Part shown: one piece after another, positions 44,591 to 53,194 of the stretch
How the letters are laid out: each line of letters opens with the position of its first letter
Numbering within the stretch: the stretch's first letter is position 1
Made by a program: the position numbers and the translations under genes
Notes under the pieces: model-generated
The model's input: the letters and a program-made list of their open reading frames with translations, nothing else
The model's database searches: none
What the model was told of the DNA's origin: nothing
Assembly: GCF_001718415.1 (NCBI RefSeq)
Contig: NZ_CP013378.1
Location: 372,001 to 436,000, forward strand
From: Burkholderia pseudomultivorans
GTDB lineage: Bacteria > Pseudomonadota > Gammaproteobacteria > Burkholderiales > Burkholderiaceae
DNA: 64,000 nt
Reading direction: 5' to 3'

Positions 44591-44921
44591 GAGCAACTCC
44601 CAGCCCAACGCCAGATATAGTCACACAAGGTAAACGATTGTGATCATTAGCCGACCGTTTTTGCCTGAGGCGGGTCTCGCAGCTCCGTCCGGGACGCACC
44701 TCGATCCGATGACGGACGCGATTGACAAGTTCGAATGCGCGCACGGCATTTATCTCCGATCGCATTTGACCGGCGTTGGCACTGTGGCGTGCATCTCCAA
44801 CCCGATACAAGGTGCAGGGTACATGCAATTTCTGATGGCGAGGTCGTTGCGTACCGGGTCTGTCAGCACGCGGTTGGCGACGGCACCAGCCATTTCGATG
44901 GACGGCGGGTATTGGGGATAA
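44590..44921 (+). pseudogene. Orphan vgrG tail and frameshifted effector N-terminus (direct repeat, copy B)
   Basis: 44590-44893 repeats 41311-41612: the vgrG end (ACGCCAGATATAGTCACACA), the same GTG start at 44641 and the effector start MIISRPFLPEAGLAAPSGTH up to AHGIY. A two-base insertion after that (ATCTCC versus ATCC) shifts the frame, so translation runs into nonsense and stops at 44921. The active-site His motif (CGVHL) is still readable in another frame. No GH19 part follows. This is a relic of a second effector module. Confidence 0.9.
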
Positions 44922-44924
44922 AGT

Positions 44925-45398
44925 GTGAAGACGTATCTTATCTTTTTTCTGTCGTCGTTTTTGCTCGCGGATGTTCGCGCGCAGACCGTCAGATCTTGTG
45001 ATGGAATGTATTCCGCAAAGGGTGCTGGTCGAACCGGAATGCTCGTTGAGCGAAACGGGGAAAAAATCGGAATGGTCGAAATCGATCATGGTATTGACGC
45101 AGGTGTATTTTCCGTGGACGGAAAAAGTCTGGTTGTCTACGGTTTGTCAAAAAAGATTGATCTTCGCAGCCCACAGGCCGAATTTCTTTCGATATACCGT
45201 TTGAGACCTCGGCTGCACAGGATCATGAAAATGACGTATGGTGGGGCAATATATGACGTCGCAATTGGTTCCGATCAAAATTTGGTATTTATTTCTAACC
45301 GTTTTGGGTTTGATGTCGTGAATATAAAAAGCAGGGAGACTAAGTCATTCGATCCAATCTCGGAGCCGGAGTTTTCAAGGCAGCGATGTAAAGACTGA
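44925..45398 (+). CDS. Exported candidate immunity protein 2
   Basis: A 157-residue protein starting with a signal peptide (MKTYLIFFLSSFLLADVRAQ, cleavage near AQ). It has two cysteines (TVRSCDGMY and RQRCKD at the end), a pattern suggesting one disulfide in the periplasm, and short beta-propeller-like phrases (AGVFSVDGKSLVVYG, YDVAIGSDQNLVFISNRFG). No family is recognised. The GTG at 44925 follows the stop of the relic by three bases. Its position right after a broken effector start suggests it was the cognate immunity gene of the lost effector (inference). Confidence 0.6.
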   Translation: MKTYLIFFLSSFLLADVRAQTVRSCDGMYSAKGAGRTGMLVERNGEKIGMVEIDHGIDAGVFSVDGKSLVVYGLSKKIDLRSPQAEFLSIYRLRPRLHRIMKMTYGGAIYDVAIGSDQNLVFISNRFGFDVVNIKSRETKSFDPISEPEFSRQRCKD

Positions 45399-45531
45399 GC
45401 TTCTATCTTAAGCGGTAGCCTTTCTTGGGATAAGGCGCGGTGGAGTCAAGCATCTTCAGTGCTGTACGGGGACGAGTGTGTTGTTATTTATCCGCGTTCC
45501 GCAAAAGACGTCATTTCGTGAGAGTTCGAAC

Positions 45532-46149
45532 ATGCCTGGAATCGGATGGATTTTGACTGTGTTTGCATCAGTATTTGTCGCGGGACCCTCATTCGCAGAT
45601 GATACCTACCAGGTGACTGGCTCCTCGCTGAAAATCGACAACTCCAGAACGTGCTTGCTCGACAAATCTCCACTTTATGCAGTCGAGAGCTTTGATAAAT
45701 CGGCAGTTATGGTCTCTGAAAATGGCTATGTTGCGAAACAGGAACTGGTTAATTGCAAGGACGGACGAGCAGTGCACGTTCTCTCGATTCCTTCGAATGT
45801 TGGCGTACTGTCCGACATAAATCTTTCCAAGGGTATTTATGTCGCCCTTGATTTTGTTAGTGCGCAGCCATTCACATATCTGGCAACCGTTGCCCATATC
45901 GGAACGTCGCGAAACCTTGTTTCGGTGAGCGGCGCGTATGTTGCGGGCCGGAAGCTCAGTGAGCTGAGGAAGTCCGCTTTCAGTGGTAGCGGAGAGGCGG
46001 GGACCGCGATCATTTCGCCCGACGGGCGCTATGTCGCGCCAACTGGGCAAATTGACTGTTCGCAAGGCGCTTATCCGGGAGTGTGGGATGTCCAAAACAA
46101 CCGACGTGTCGTGGCGACGGACGACGCCTGTGCGGCACTCTTCAAATAG
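45532..46149 (+). CDS. Exported candidate immunity protein 3
   Basis: A 205-residue protein beginning MPGIGWILTVFASVFVAGPS FADD, a signal peptide with cleavage after FA(D). Mature part: NSRTCLLDKS, ELVNCKDGRAVHVLSI, then AIISPDGRYVAPTGQIDCSQ GAYPGVWDV and TDDACAALFK; four cysteines. The 'SPDGRYVAP...GVWDV' stretch resembles beta-propeller repeats. The ATG at 45532 is chosen over a TTG at 45478 that precedes the signal peptide. A broken copy of its C-terminal part lies at 44470-44590. It is 16 bp upstream of the PAAR gene. Confidence 0.65.
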   Translation: MPGIGWILTVFASVFVAGPSFADDTYQVTGSSLKIDNSRTCLLDKSPLYAVESFDKSAVMVSENGYVAKQELVNCKDGRAVHVLSIPSNVGVLSDINLSKGIYVALDFVSAQPFTYLATVAHIGTSRNLVSVSGAYVAGRKLSELRKSAFSGSGEAGTAIISPDGRYVAPTGQIDCSQGAYPGVWDVQNNRRVVATDDACAALFK

Positions 46150-46165
46150 AAGTGAACCCGTCGAA

Positions 46166-46426
46166 ATGAACTCTCCTATTCGCAAAGGCGACAGACTCGA
46201 ACATGGTGGCGAAGTCACCGGTGGCTCCCCGTGGACGGTATTCATGGGCAGACCGCAGGCCCGTAAGGGCGACGAGGCAGTCTGCGACCTGCACGGCCCG
46301 ACCATCATTGACGAGGGAGCGGCCAAGTTTCCTGACCGCGACGGCAAGCTGTTCGCAATGCATCACCATCGCTGCGCATGCGGCTGCCGCCTCCTGTCGT
46401 CGCTGTCCAACATGAATTTCGCGTAA
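46166..46426 (+). CDS. PAAR-domain spike-tip protein
   Basis: An 86-residue PAAR protein that sharpens the VgrG spike. Sequence order is typical: MNSPIRKGDRLEHGGEVTGG, FMGRPQARKGDEAVCDLHGP TIIDEGAAKF, then MHHHRCACGCRLLSSL, with His and Cys residues that would hold the zinc at the tip. No C-terminal toxin domain is attached. The ATG at 46166 is separated by 16 bp from the immunity gene, and its stop shares a base with the start of the next gene (TAATG). Confidence 0.88.
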   Translation: MNSPIRKGDRLEHGGEVTGGSPWTVFMGRPQARKGDEAVCDLHGPTIIDEGAAKFPDRDGKLFAMHHHRCACGCRLLSSLSNMNFA

Positions 46427-47739
46427 TGCCCGTCGACCTGTCTGCGGCGGGACGCCCGAGCGCCTTTCCGCGCCGTCCGCGCTTCTGGCCATGGTGGTGC
46501 TGCATCTGGCTGGCCTGCGCCGTGTCCGGAGCCGCTGTTGCGCTGCTGCTGTGGCCGAAGGGCCGGCCTGCTGGTGGCGCGGAATTCTGGTTCTGGGTCG
46601 TCGGCATCCCCAATGGGGTCTTCGTGCTGCTGTTTGCGATCGAGCGCATCGGATATGAGGCCATGTGGTGCCGCGCGTACCACCGCAACGGCCATCGCGA
46701 CCGATGGCTAGCGGAGCGCATCCGCTTCGCGCAGAAGCCGCTGCGAGTACTGGGGGTTGGCTGCTGTCTGCCCCTGTATGGCCAGACGCTTGCCGAAGCG
46801 ATTACCGCCGGCGTGCGTCTGCCGCGGCCGCAAGTCCCCCGGTCTGGCGCCGCCGTCATCGAGCATTGCCGCTTCGAAGAGGAGGCGCTGACGGTCGAGG
46901 AGCCAGGGGCGGTGGATTTACTCGCGCATGTTGCGGATGATATGGAAACCGTAGATACGGAAGCTGCAGAGCGGTTCCCGGCCGAGGTCGTTGCGCTGCT
47001 CTCGCTCAAGATGGCGGATGCGCTCAAACCGCTCGTCGCGACGCTGCACGCGCTCACGCAGTACGAATCCACTCACAGGCCGCAGGTACGCGTTTTAGCT
47101 GAACCCGGCGAGGAAACCTTGCGCGAGCAGCAGGTGCGCGACGCGCTGCGTCTGGCCGGTTTGCCGCCCCTCACCGTCCAGGCGGTGCCGGCGTCACACG
47201 GCCTGCTTGTGGTCGACGCCTGGCTCGACGCCTGCGAGGCGCGGCCACTGCTTGTGATTGCCACGGCGTGGCACGAGCAACAGCCGCCGGTGGGTAGCAC
47301 CGAAGGCTGCATCGCCGTGCTGCTCGATGGGGGCTTTCTCCGTCTGCCAGAAGGTGTATCCGCGATGGCCACGATGCACCGGCCTGTCGAGGGCAACGCT
47401 GACGAGATTGAGTACTGCTTCGCGAATGCCGTGATATGGGGCCGGACGGTGTTCGCTGCGGTGACGCGTGCGTGGATCACACGCGCCGTCGACCGATGCA
47501 ACCGGGGGCTGCGTATTGCGAACCTGGATGCCATCGCGACAAGCGAAGCTCAATGCGAGCCGACCCGCATCGTCGGCGATTTCGGCAGCGCTAGCGGCTG
47601 GCTGTCCATTGCGGCCGCCGTTGAATGTGGCTCTGCCGATGGACCACAACTCATCATCGATGGCGTGCAGTCCGCCATTCTTCATGTCCTGCCTGGTGCA
47701 CCCGGGAAGGATTCTTCGTTGCCTGAACACTTCGCATGA
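46426..47739 (+). CDS. T6SS-associated membrane protein of unknown function
   Basis: A 437-residue protein with two N-terminal membrane helices (WPWWCCIWLACAVSGAAVAL LLW and FWFWVVGIPNGVFVLLFAI, about 17-70), then a cytoplasmic-type domain of about 360 residues. That domain begins with an amphipathic linker RAYHRNGHRDRWLAERI and contains QVRDALRLAGLPPLTVQAVP, SHGLLVVDAWLDACEARPLL and ATMHRPVEGNADEIEYCF. I do not recognise the family. It is locked between PAAR (one-base overlap) and tssM (four-base overlap), so it is almost certainly part of the T6SS, perhaps the membrane complex. Confidence 0.7.
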   Translation: MPVDLSAAGRPSAFPRRPRFWPWWCCIWLACAVSGAAVALLLWPKGRPAGGAEFWFWVVGIPNGVFVLLFAIERIGYEAMWCRAYHRNGHRDRWLAERIRFAQKPLRVLGVGCCLPLYGQTLAEAITAGVRLPRPQVPRSGAAVIEHCRFEEEALTVEEPGAVDLLAHVADDMETVDTEAAERFPAEVVALLSLKMADALKPLVATLHALTQYESTHRPQVRVLAEPGEETLREQQVRDALRLAGLPPLTVQAVPASHGLLVVDAWLDACEARPLLVIATAWHEQQPPVGSTEGCIAVLLDGGFLRLPEGVSAMATMHRPVEGNADEIEYCFANAVIWGRTVFAAVTRAWITRAVDRCNRGLRIANLDAIATSEAQCEPTRIVGDFGSASGWLSIAAAVECGSADGPQLIIDGVQSAILHVLPGAPGKDSSLPEHFA

Positions 47740-50700
47740 CCGATCCGAAACTTAACCTGCGACCGATTGATCCGGCTCCCGTTGCAGAGTCTGCTCCTTC
47801 CGGACGACTTGGGCTCTGGGGGCTACCAGTCGCGGCCCTGATTGCTGCTGCCATTGCGCTGGGTCTGGTGTGGTTCCGCGGCGACCTCTTCGATCTCGCG
47901 CCCGGCGAGGCGCGCATGAGGGTGGTGATCACCGTCCTCATCGTCATGATAGTCGTCATCGTCGTCCACTTCCTCCTGTTTTTCATCGGTGCCTACGCCG
48001 TCGCGGGCCGGTTGTTTCGCAGGGAGACCGGCGACCAGACGAAGCCGCAAAAGCCGCTAAAACGCGACGCCCGTCTGCAACGCATGTACGAGGAACTTCG
48101 AGCCACCCACGGCTGGCTCTGGCGTCGCCGCCAGCGCTGGCTGATGATAAGCGGCACGGACGAACGGGTCGATCTGGTTGCACCGGGTCTCAAGCAGGCG
48201 GGTGTCATGCAGGTCGGCGAGACCGTCTTGGTCCACGCATGCCCGGACGGAATCGAGGCGGCGAAGTGGCTTGGTGAGATTCGGCAACTGCACCGTCGAC
48301 GCCCGGTCGACAACCTGATCCATGTCACGCACGTTGACGATGCTAATGCGGGCCTGCCCCGCGCGCTCTCCATGATCGCTACCGCACTCGGTTGGGCGGC
48401 TCCCGTCACGTTCCTGCACCCGGTGCCTGCCGACGGGAATCAACCGGAGGCCTTCGGGGCTGTCGGCGCGTTCGCTGGTACCACGCGCAACCGGCGTGGG
48501 CAGGTGGCGCTCTTGCGTGATCAGCTTGCGGCGATCGAGGGGCGCACCGCTGACGAAGGCGTGCGCCTCTACGCTGGGCCGGGGCGGCTGTCATACCTTA
48601 TCCGGATATCCGCTTATATTGGCGAGCAGCGTGATCGCATCGTCTCAGGCGTAGAAGCGCTGATGGCCTCGCACTGGGCGCGGGCACCGCTGGCCGGAGT
48701 CATGTTCACGCCCGTTTTTCCGACATCGGCTGCGACCACCGCTCCCATTCCAGAGCCGGCTTCTGCAGAGTGGTTCGCGCAACCCGTCCGGCATACGATG
48801 TCACCCGAATCGGTCACTTGCCCGCGTCAGCCAGCCTCGCTGCTTCCCGCGTGGCACATGATCGGAAGTTGCCGGGGCGTTGGGCGCCGGATCGGTTTTT
48901 TCTGGCCGAATGCTCTCGCCATGCTGGCGACGGCGACGGCAATCGCATGGTGCGTATGGTTGACCGTTTCGTTCCTGGGCAATCAGCAACTCATGCGCGA
49001 AGCGCGTGTGACGGCAGAGGCGGCAGCAAGTGCTCGCCCTCAAACTGCGTCTGCGCTGCGCGCGCAGCTCGCGCTTCAGGAACTGATTGAAAAACTCGAG
49101 TACCGGCAGCGGCATGGCGCGCCGTGGTACTTGCGCGCCGGTCTTTCGCGCAACGACGCCATTCTTGCGATGCTCTGGGAGCCATACCGGCTTGCCGCGA
49201 CTCGCAATCTTCAAGAGCCTGTCGTGCGGACAGTCACGGACCTGCTCAATGCGGCGGGAGAGGCGCGTGCCGACGCCCTGCAGTCATCGGACGCCCGGCG
49301 CAGTACCTACAACGCACTCAAGACTTACCTGATGCTCGCCGACCCAGCGCGGACCGATGCGTCGTTTCTACGCCGATCGCTCGCGGCCCTTTGGCGACGT
49401 CCGGTTGACATGCCGGCAGGCGAGCGGGAAGACACGGGCCAGCGGCTTGCCGCTTTCTATGCCGATCATCTGAAGGCTCATCCCGAGTGGCGGATTATGC
49501 CCGACGCTGGCTTGGTTGGCGCGACGCGCAACATGCTGGTCACGCAGACGGCGCTCGCATCGGCGGATGACACGGTGTACCAGAGCATCCTCGAGGAGGT
49601 CAAAGGCAAGTACGCGGATGCGTCACTGGAATCGCTGCTCAACGGGGCCGACGCGCACGGCCTGTTCGTCACGTCGCAGACCGTGCCGGGCGTTTATACC
49701 CGGGCAGCGTGGGACGGGATGATCGCGGCGGCGATCGACAAGGCATCGAGGGAGAGGCGCGTAAGCGGCGACTGGGTCCTGACTGGCACGCAACCGTCGT
49801 ACACGATCGGCAATGCGCTGGCGCAAGGCACCATCGGGACCGGCGCTGCGATGAGCGAGAAGCGCGCTGCCGAAGAACTGAAGCAGCGGCTGACGGAGCG
49901 CTATTTCGCTGACTACACTGCGGCATGGCAGGGCATGCTTAACAGCATCCGGTGGCAACCCGCATCCAACCTCAGTGGAGCGATTGATCAGCTTACACGC
50001 CTTGCCGACGCGCAGACCTCACCGCTCATCGCACTGATGAAGTCGGTGCAGTATCAGGCACAGGCAGGACGCCCCTCGCAGGCTCTGAGCGACACACTCG
50101 TACGCAAGGCGCAAAGCCTGATTGGCGAAGATAAGGGTAAGGAAGCGGATATGCTGCTCGTCAATCCGCTCGACAAACCTTTCGGTCCGCTCCTTGCGCT
50201 TATGGGGGACGTCAGTGCGGCCGGGACCAGAGGCACACCTGGCAACGCGGCGAACGTCGCACTCAACGGTGTAAGCCTGTCACGCTTTCTCACCGCGGTG
50301 ACGACGATGCGGCTGAAACTGCAGCAGATTGCCGGAAGCGCCGATGCTCAGGCCAAGGCTCGTTCACTCGCGCAGGCAGTTTTCCAGGGCAAGCTCTCGG
50401 AGCTCTCCCAGGCGCGCGACGATGCGGCGCTCACGTCGGCAAGCGTCGGAACAGCCTGGGGCGGGTTCGGTGACGCCGTTTTTGCGCAGCCACTGGAGAC
50501 AGCATGGCGGACCATCCTGCAGCCTGCCGCGGCAAGCCTGAACGAGGCATGGCGTGCAAGTGTGGCGGCGCCGTTCAACGCGGCGATGAGCGGACGCTAT
50601 CCTTTCTTCGATGCACAGGCTGACGCGTCCTTTGCCGAACTCGGCCGCTATGCCAGACTCGATACCGGCCTGGTCGCGCGCTTCATCACCACGCAGTTGG

Positions 50701-51290
50701 CTGGCGTACTCAAGCTCGAGGGTGACAACTGGGTGCCAAACGAGCTGGCGCCGCAGCCGCTGCAGTTCGACCCGAAGTTCCTGGATGGTATACGACAGCT
50801 CTCTACGGTGGGGGCGCAGCTCTACGCACAGGGCAATGCCCGCGAGCGTTTCGAGATCATGGCCCTGCCAACACCAAATGTGACGCGATCCCAGCTTTCA
50901 GTCGACGGCACGCAGATTGTCTACTTCAATCAGCAGGCAAGCTGGACGCCGCTCGCGTGGCCCGGCGACGGCCTAAATGGTCATGCGGGACTGACGTGGG
51001 AGACGGTTACTGCGGGTGCGAATCAGGCATTCGACTCGACGGGCGACTGGGCATTTCTACGACTGCTGGACAAGGCGGATGTAAAACAGCTCGACAGCAC
51101 CCGTTATCAGCTTACGTGGAACGAGAAGAATGGTGATCCGCTGCGATACGTGCTGCGCTCGCAGATTGGCGCGGGACCGCTGGAACTACTAAAGCTGCGC
51201 GGGTTCAGGATGCCAGAACGAATTTTCGTGGTGGGCAAGGGCGGTATCCCCCCCATGCTGCCGCCGTTGCCACCGGAATTGCAGCCATGA
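47736..51290 (+). CDS. tssM: Type VI secretion membrane-complex protein TssM (IcmF-like), without Walker A
   Basis: An 1184-residue IcmF/TssM: two N-terminal membrane helices (about 27-48 and 61-95), a cytoplasmic domain (about 120-380), a third helix (ALAMLATATAIAWCVWLTVS F, about 395-415) and a long periplasmic part with the IcmF-related domain and C-terminal TssJ-binding region. The NTPase domain starts WRRRQRWLMISGTDERVDLV, where other TssM proteins have a GxxxxGK(S/T) loop; no Walker A is visible, so ATP binding is unlikely. It is shorter in this region than classical TssM. Four-base overlaps with both neighbours show tight coupling. Confidence 0.92.
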   Translation: MTDPKLNLRPIDPAPVAESAPSGRLGLWGLPVAALIAAAIALGLVWFRGDLFDLAPGEARMRVVITVLIVMIVVIVVHFLLFFIGAYAVAGRLFRRETGDQTKPQKPLKRDARLQRMYEELRATHGWLWRRRQRWLMISGTDERVDLVAPGLKQAGVMQVGETVLVHACPDGIEAAKWLGEIRQLHRRRPVDNLIHVTHVDDANAGLPRALSMIATALGWAAPVTFLHPVPADGNQPEAFGAVGAFAGTTRNRRGQVALLRDQLAAIEGRTADEGVRLYAGPGRLSYLIRISAYIGEQRDRIVSGVEALMASHWARAPLAGVMFTPVFPTSAATTAPIPEPASAEWFAQPVRHTMSPESVTCPRQPASLLPAWHMIGSCRGVGRRIGFFWPNALAMLATATAIAWCVWLTVSFLGNQQLMREARVTAEAAASARPQTASALRAQLALQELIEKLEYRQRHGAPWYLRAGLSRNDAILAMLWEPYRLAATRNLQEPVVRTVTDLLNAAGEARADALQSSDARRSTYNALKTYLMLADPARTDASFLRRSLAALWRRPVDMPAGEREDTGQRLAAFYADHLKAHPEWRIMPDAGLVGATRNMLVTQTALASADDTVYQSILEEVKGKYADASLESLLNGADAHGLFVTSQTVPGVYTRAAWDGMIAAAIDKASRERRVSGDWVLTGTQPSYTIGNALAQGTIGTGAAMSEKRAAEELKQRLTERYFADYTAAWQGMLNSIRWQPASNLSGAIDQLTRLADAQTSPLIALMKSVQYQAQAGRPSQALSDTLVRKAQSLIGEDKGKEADMLLVNPLDKPFGPLLALMGDVSAAGTRGTPGNAANVALNGVSLSRFLTAVTTMRLKLQQIAGSADAQAKARSLAQAVFQGKLSELSQARDDAALTSASVGTAWGGFGDAVFAQPLETAWRTILQPAAASLNEAWRASVAAPFNAAMSGRYPFFDAQADASFAELGRYARLDTGLVARFITTQLAGVLKLEGDNWVPNELAPQPLQFDPKFLDGIRQLSTVGAQLYAQGNARERFEIMALPTPNVTRSQLSVDGTQIVYFNQQASWTPLAWPGDGLNGHAGLTWETVTAGANQAFDSTGDWAFLRLLDKADVKQLDSTRYQLTWNEKNGDPLRYVLRSQIGAGPLELLKLRGFRMPERIFVVGKGGIPPMLPPLPPELQP

Positions 51291-53194
51291 CGGATCGACA
51301 AAAGAACGATTACGACCACACTTCGCACGAGAATTTTCCCGGTAGCGAAGGTCCGGTCCCGGTGACGGGTGACGACGTGCCCTCGTGGTTGGCGGGCGGT
51401 TTGCACGATGACGATCCTTTCCTGCAGTATTTCGACGCGGAAATGCGCTACCTCCGCGAGGCTGGAAAGGAGTTCGCGCGCGCCCAGCCTCGGGTAGGAC
51501 GCCGGCTCGGCATGTCGACGCCGGGCGCGCGCGACGAACGCGTCGAAGCCGTCAACGAGGCCTTTGCGTTTCTCGCCTCCCGATTCCGGATGGCGCTGGA
51601 CGACACGCTGCCCGAAATTACCGATCCCCTGATCGATCATCTGTGGCCCCATGCAGGTCGCACGATTCCCTCGCTCGCCATTCTGGAGTGTGTGCCACGT
51701 GCGGGCGAGGCACGAATCCTCGATACGTTGCCCGCAGGCCTGCAGGTTCGCTCGACGCCAGTCGGCCCGGATCGTACCGTGTGTTTCTACCGTACCACCC
51801 AGCCCGTGCGCTTGCTGCCGCTTGACATTCATGAGGCGGGCGTACGCACGCGGGAGGATGGCCGCACGGTGATGCGACTCGCATTCAACCTGACGCATCG
51901 CGAGCAGCGCCTGCTGGACGATCTTTCGCGCATCCGTCTTTATCTTCATGGTGATCGCCCTACTGCCTCGGCGCTCTATGCGGCATTGACCCGCCAGGTC
52001 GAATCGATTGGTGTGCGCATGCCCCTGGCGAGGGATGGTCAATTGCTGCCCCAGACGCACATGCATTTCGAAGCCGCCGGTTGTGGACCCGCGACGCGAC
52101 TCTGGCCGGTCGACCATGACGCGCGTGATGCTGACCTCGAGCGCGAACAGACAATGCTCGAATACTTTGCTTTCCCGGAGAAATTTCACTTCGTCGACCT
52201 CTGCGGTTTCGACCGGGCGAACGTGTTGCCGGGCGAAACTCGCATCGAGTTCGAGATCCTGATCGAGGGGCGTATCGCGGGCGATGTGATCTTCGATGCG
52301 GACAACATTCGCCTCTTCTGCACGCCCGTGATCAACTTGTTCGAGCTGGATGCCGAAGCGATCCGTCCGGACAAGCACACGCGCGACTATCCGGTGCTCG
52401 CGCCGGCAGCTGCCGGCGATCACGTCGAGCCCTACGAAGCGCTTCGCGTGTCTGCGAGCGATCAACGAAGCGCGAAAAAGCACGAATACCAGTCGTTCAG
52501 GGAGTTTCGCCACCGCGGCGGCACAATGCGCTACGCGTCCCCCGATCGCTATTTCCACACGTCGATCCGGCATGGCGTCACGGGCCGCCGCGAAATGTGG
52601 GTGACACTGGGCGGACATCTGTGGGATGAGCCGGGCAGCAGGCCGGACTCGCACGTGACGGTCAGGGTGCTGGCGAACAATGGAAGGCTACCGCGTATGG
52701 CGCTGCGCGAGTCGGCGATCAACAATCCGGCGTCGGCCTTTACGGGAGTCGAGCGGGTGTGCAACCTCACGGCTCCCACCATGCCGCTGTATCCGCCGCG
52801 CGATAACCGCTATGCATGGAAGGTCGCATCGCATTTCGGGCCGAACGAACTCAACATGATGAACGCCGACGTGCTGCGTGGCGCGCTGTCGCTCTACGAC
52901 TGGACGCAGCACGACGATAACCGGCGCCGGATTGAAGCAATTCGTGTCGTGACGCTGGGCGAAGAATCGGAAATTTTGGGTGCAAGTGTGAACCGCATCG
53001 TCAACGTGAACGTGGAAATCGACCCAGCCGGATTCGCTGGCCCGGGCGACATCGCTTTGTTTGGCGATGTCCTGAGCCGATTCGTTGGCCGCTACGCATG
53101 TTTTCATTATGCGGTCAGGCTGGCGCTTCAGGAGGGCGCGGGTGGTCCCATCCGGCGCTATCCGCCTTCCGTCAAGATGGAGGGATGGCTGTGA
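51287..53194 (+). CDS. TssF paralogue (second copy)
   Basis: A 635-residue TssF-family protein. It has an extra N-terminal extension (about 1-42, acidic, SHENFPGSEGPVPVTGDDVP) before FLQYFDAEMRYLREAGKEFA RAQP, then EAVNEAFAFLASRFRMALDD, TDPLIDHLWPHAGRTIPSLA, FCTPVINLFELDAEAI, YPPRDNRYAWKVASHFGPNE and SLYDWTQHDDN. Overall domain order follows the first TssF (35341-37146). Both look intact. Whether it replaces TssF in a variant baseplate or has another role is unknown. Four-base ATGA overlap with tssM. Confidence 0.9.
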   Translation: MTDRQKNDYDHTSHENFPGSEGPVPVTGDDVPSWLAGGLHDDDPFLQYFDAEMRYLREAGKEFARAQPRVGRRLGMSTPGARDERVEAVNEAFAFLASRFRMALDDTLPEITDPLIDHLWPHAGRTIPSLAILECVPRAGEARILDTLPAGLQVRSTPVGPDRTVCFYRTTQPVRLLPLDIHEAGVRTREDGRTVMRLAFNLTHREQRLLDDLSRIRLYLHGDRPTASALYAALTRQVESIGVRMPLARDGQLLPQTHMHFEAAGCGPATRLWPVDHDARDADLEREQTMLEYFAFPEKFHFVDLCGFDRANVLPGETRIEFEILIEGRIAGDVIFDADNIRLFCTPVINLFELDAEAIRPDKHTRDYPVLAPAAAGDHVEPYEALRVSASDQRSAKKHEYQSFREFRHRGGTMRYASPDRYFHTSIRHGVTGRREMWVTLGGHLWDEPGSRPDSHVTVRVLANNGRLPRMALRESAINNPASAFTGVERVCNLTAPTMPLYPPRDNRYAWKVASHFGPNELNMMNADVLRGALSLYDWTQHDDNRRRIEAIRVVTLGEESEILGASVNRIVNVNVEIDPAGFAGPGDIALFGDVLSRFVGRYACFHYAVRLALQEGAGGPIRRYPPSVKMEGWL

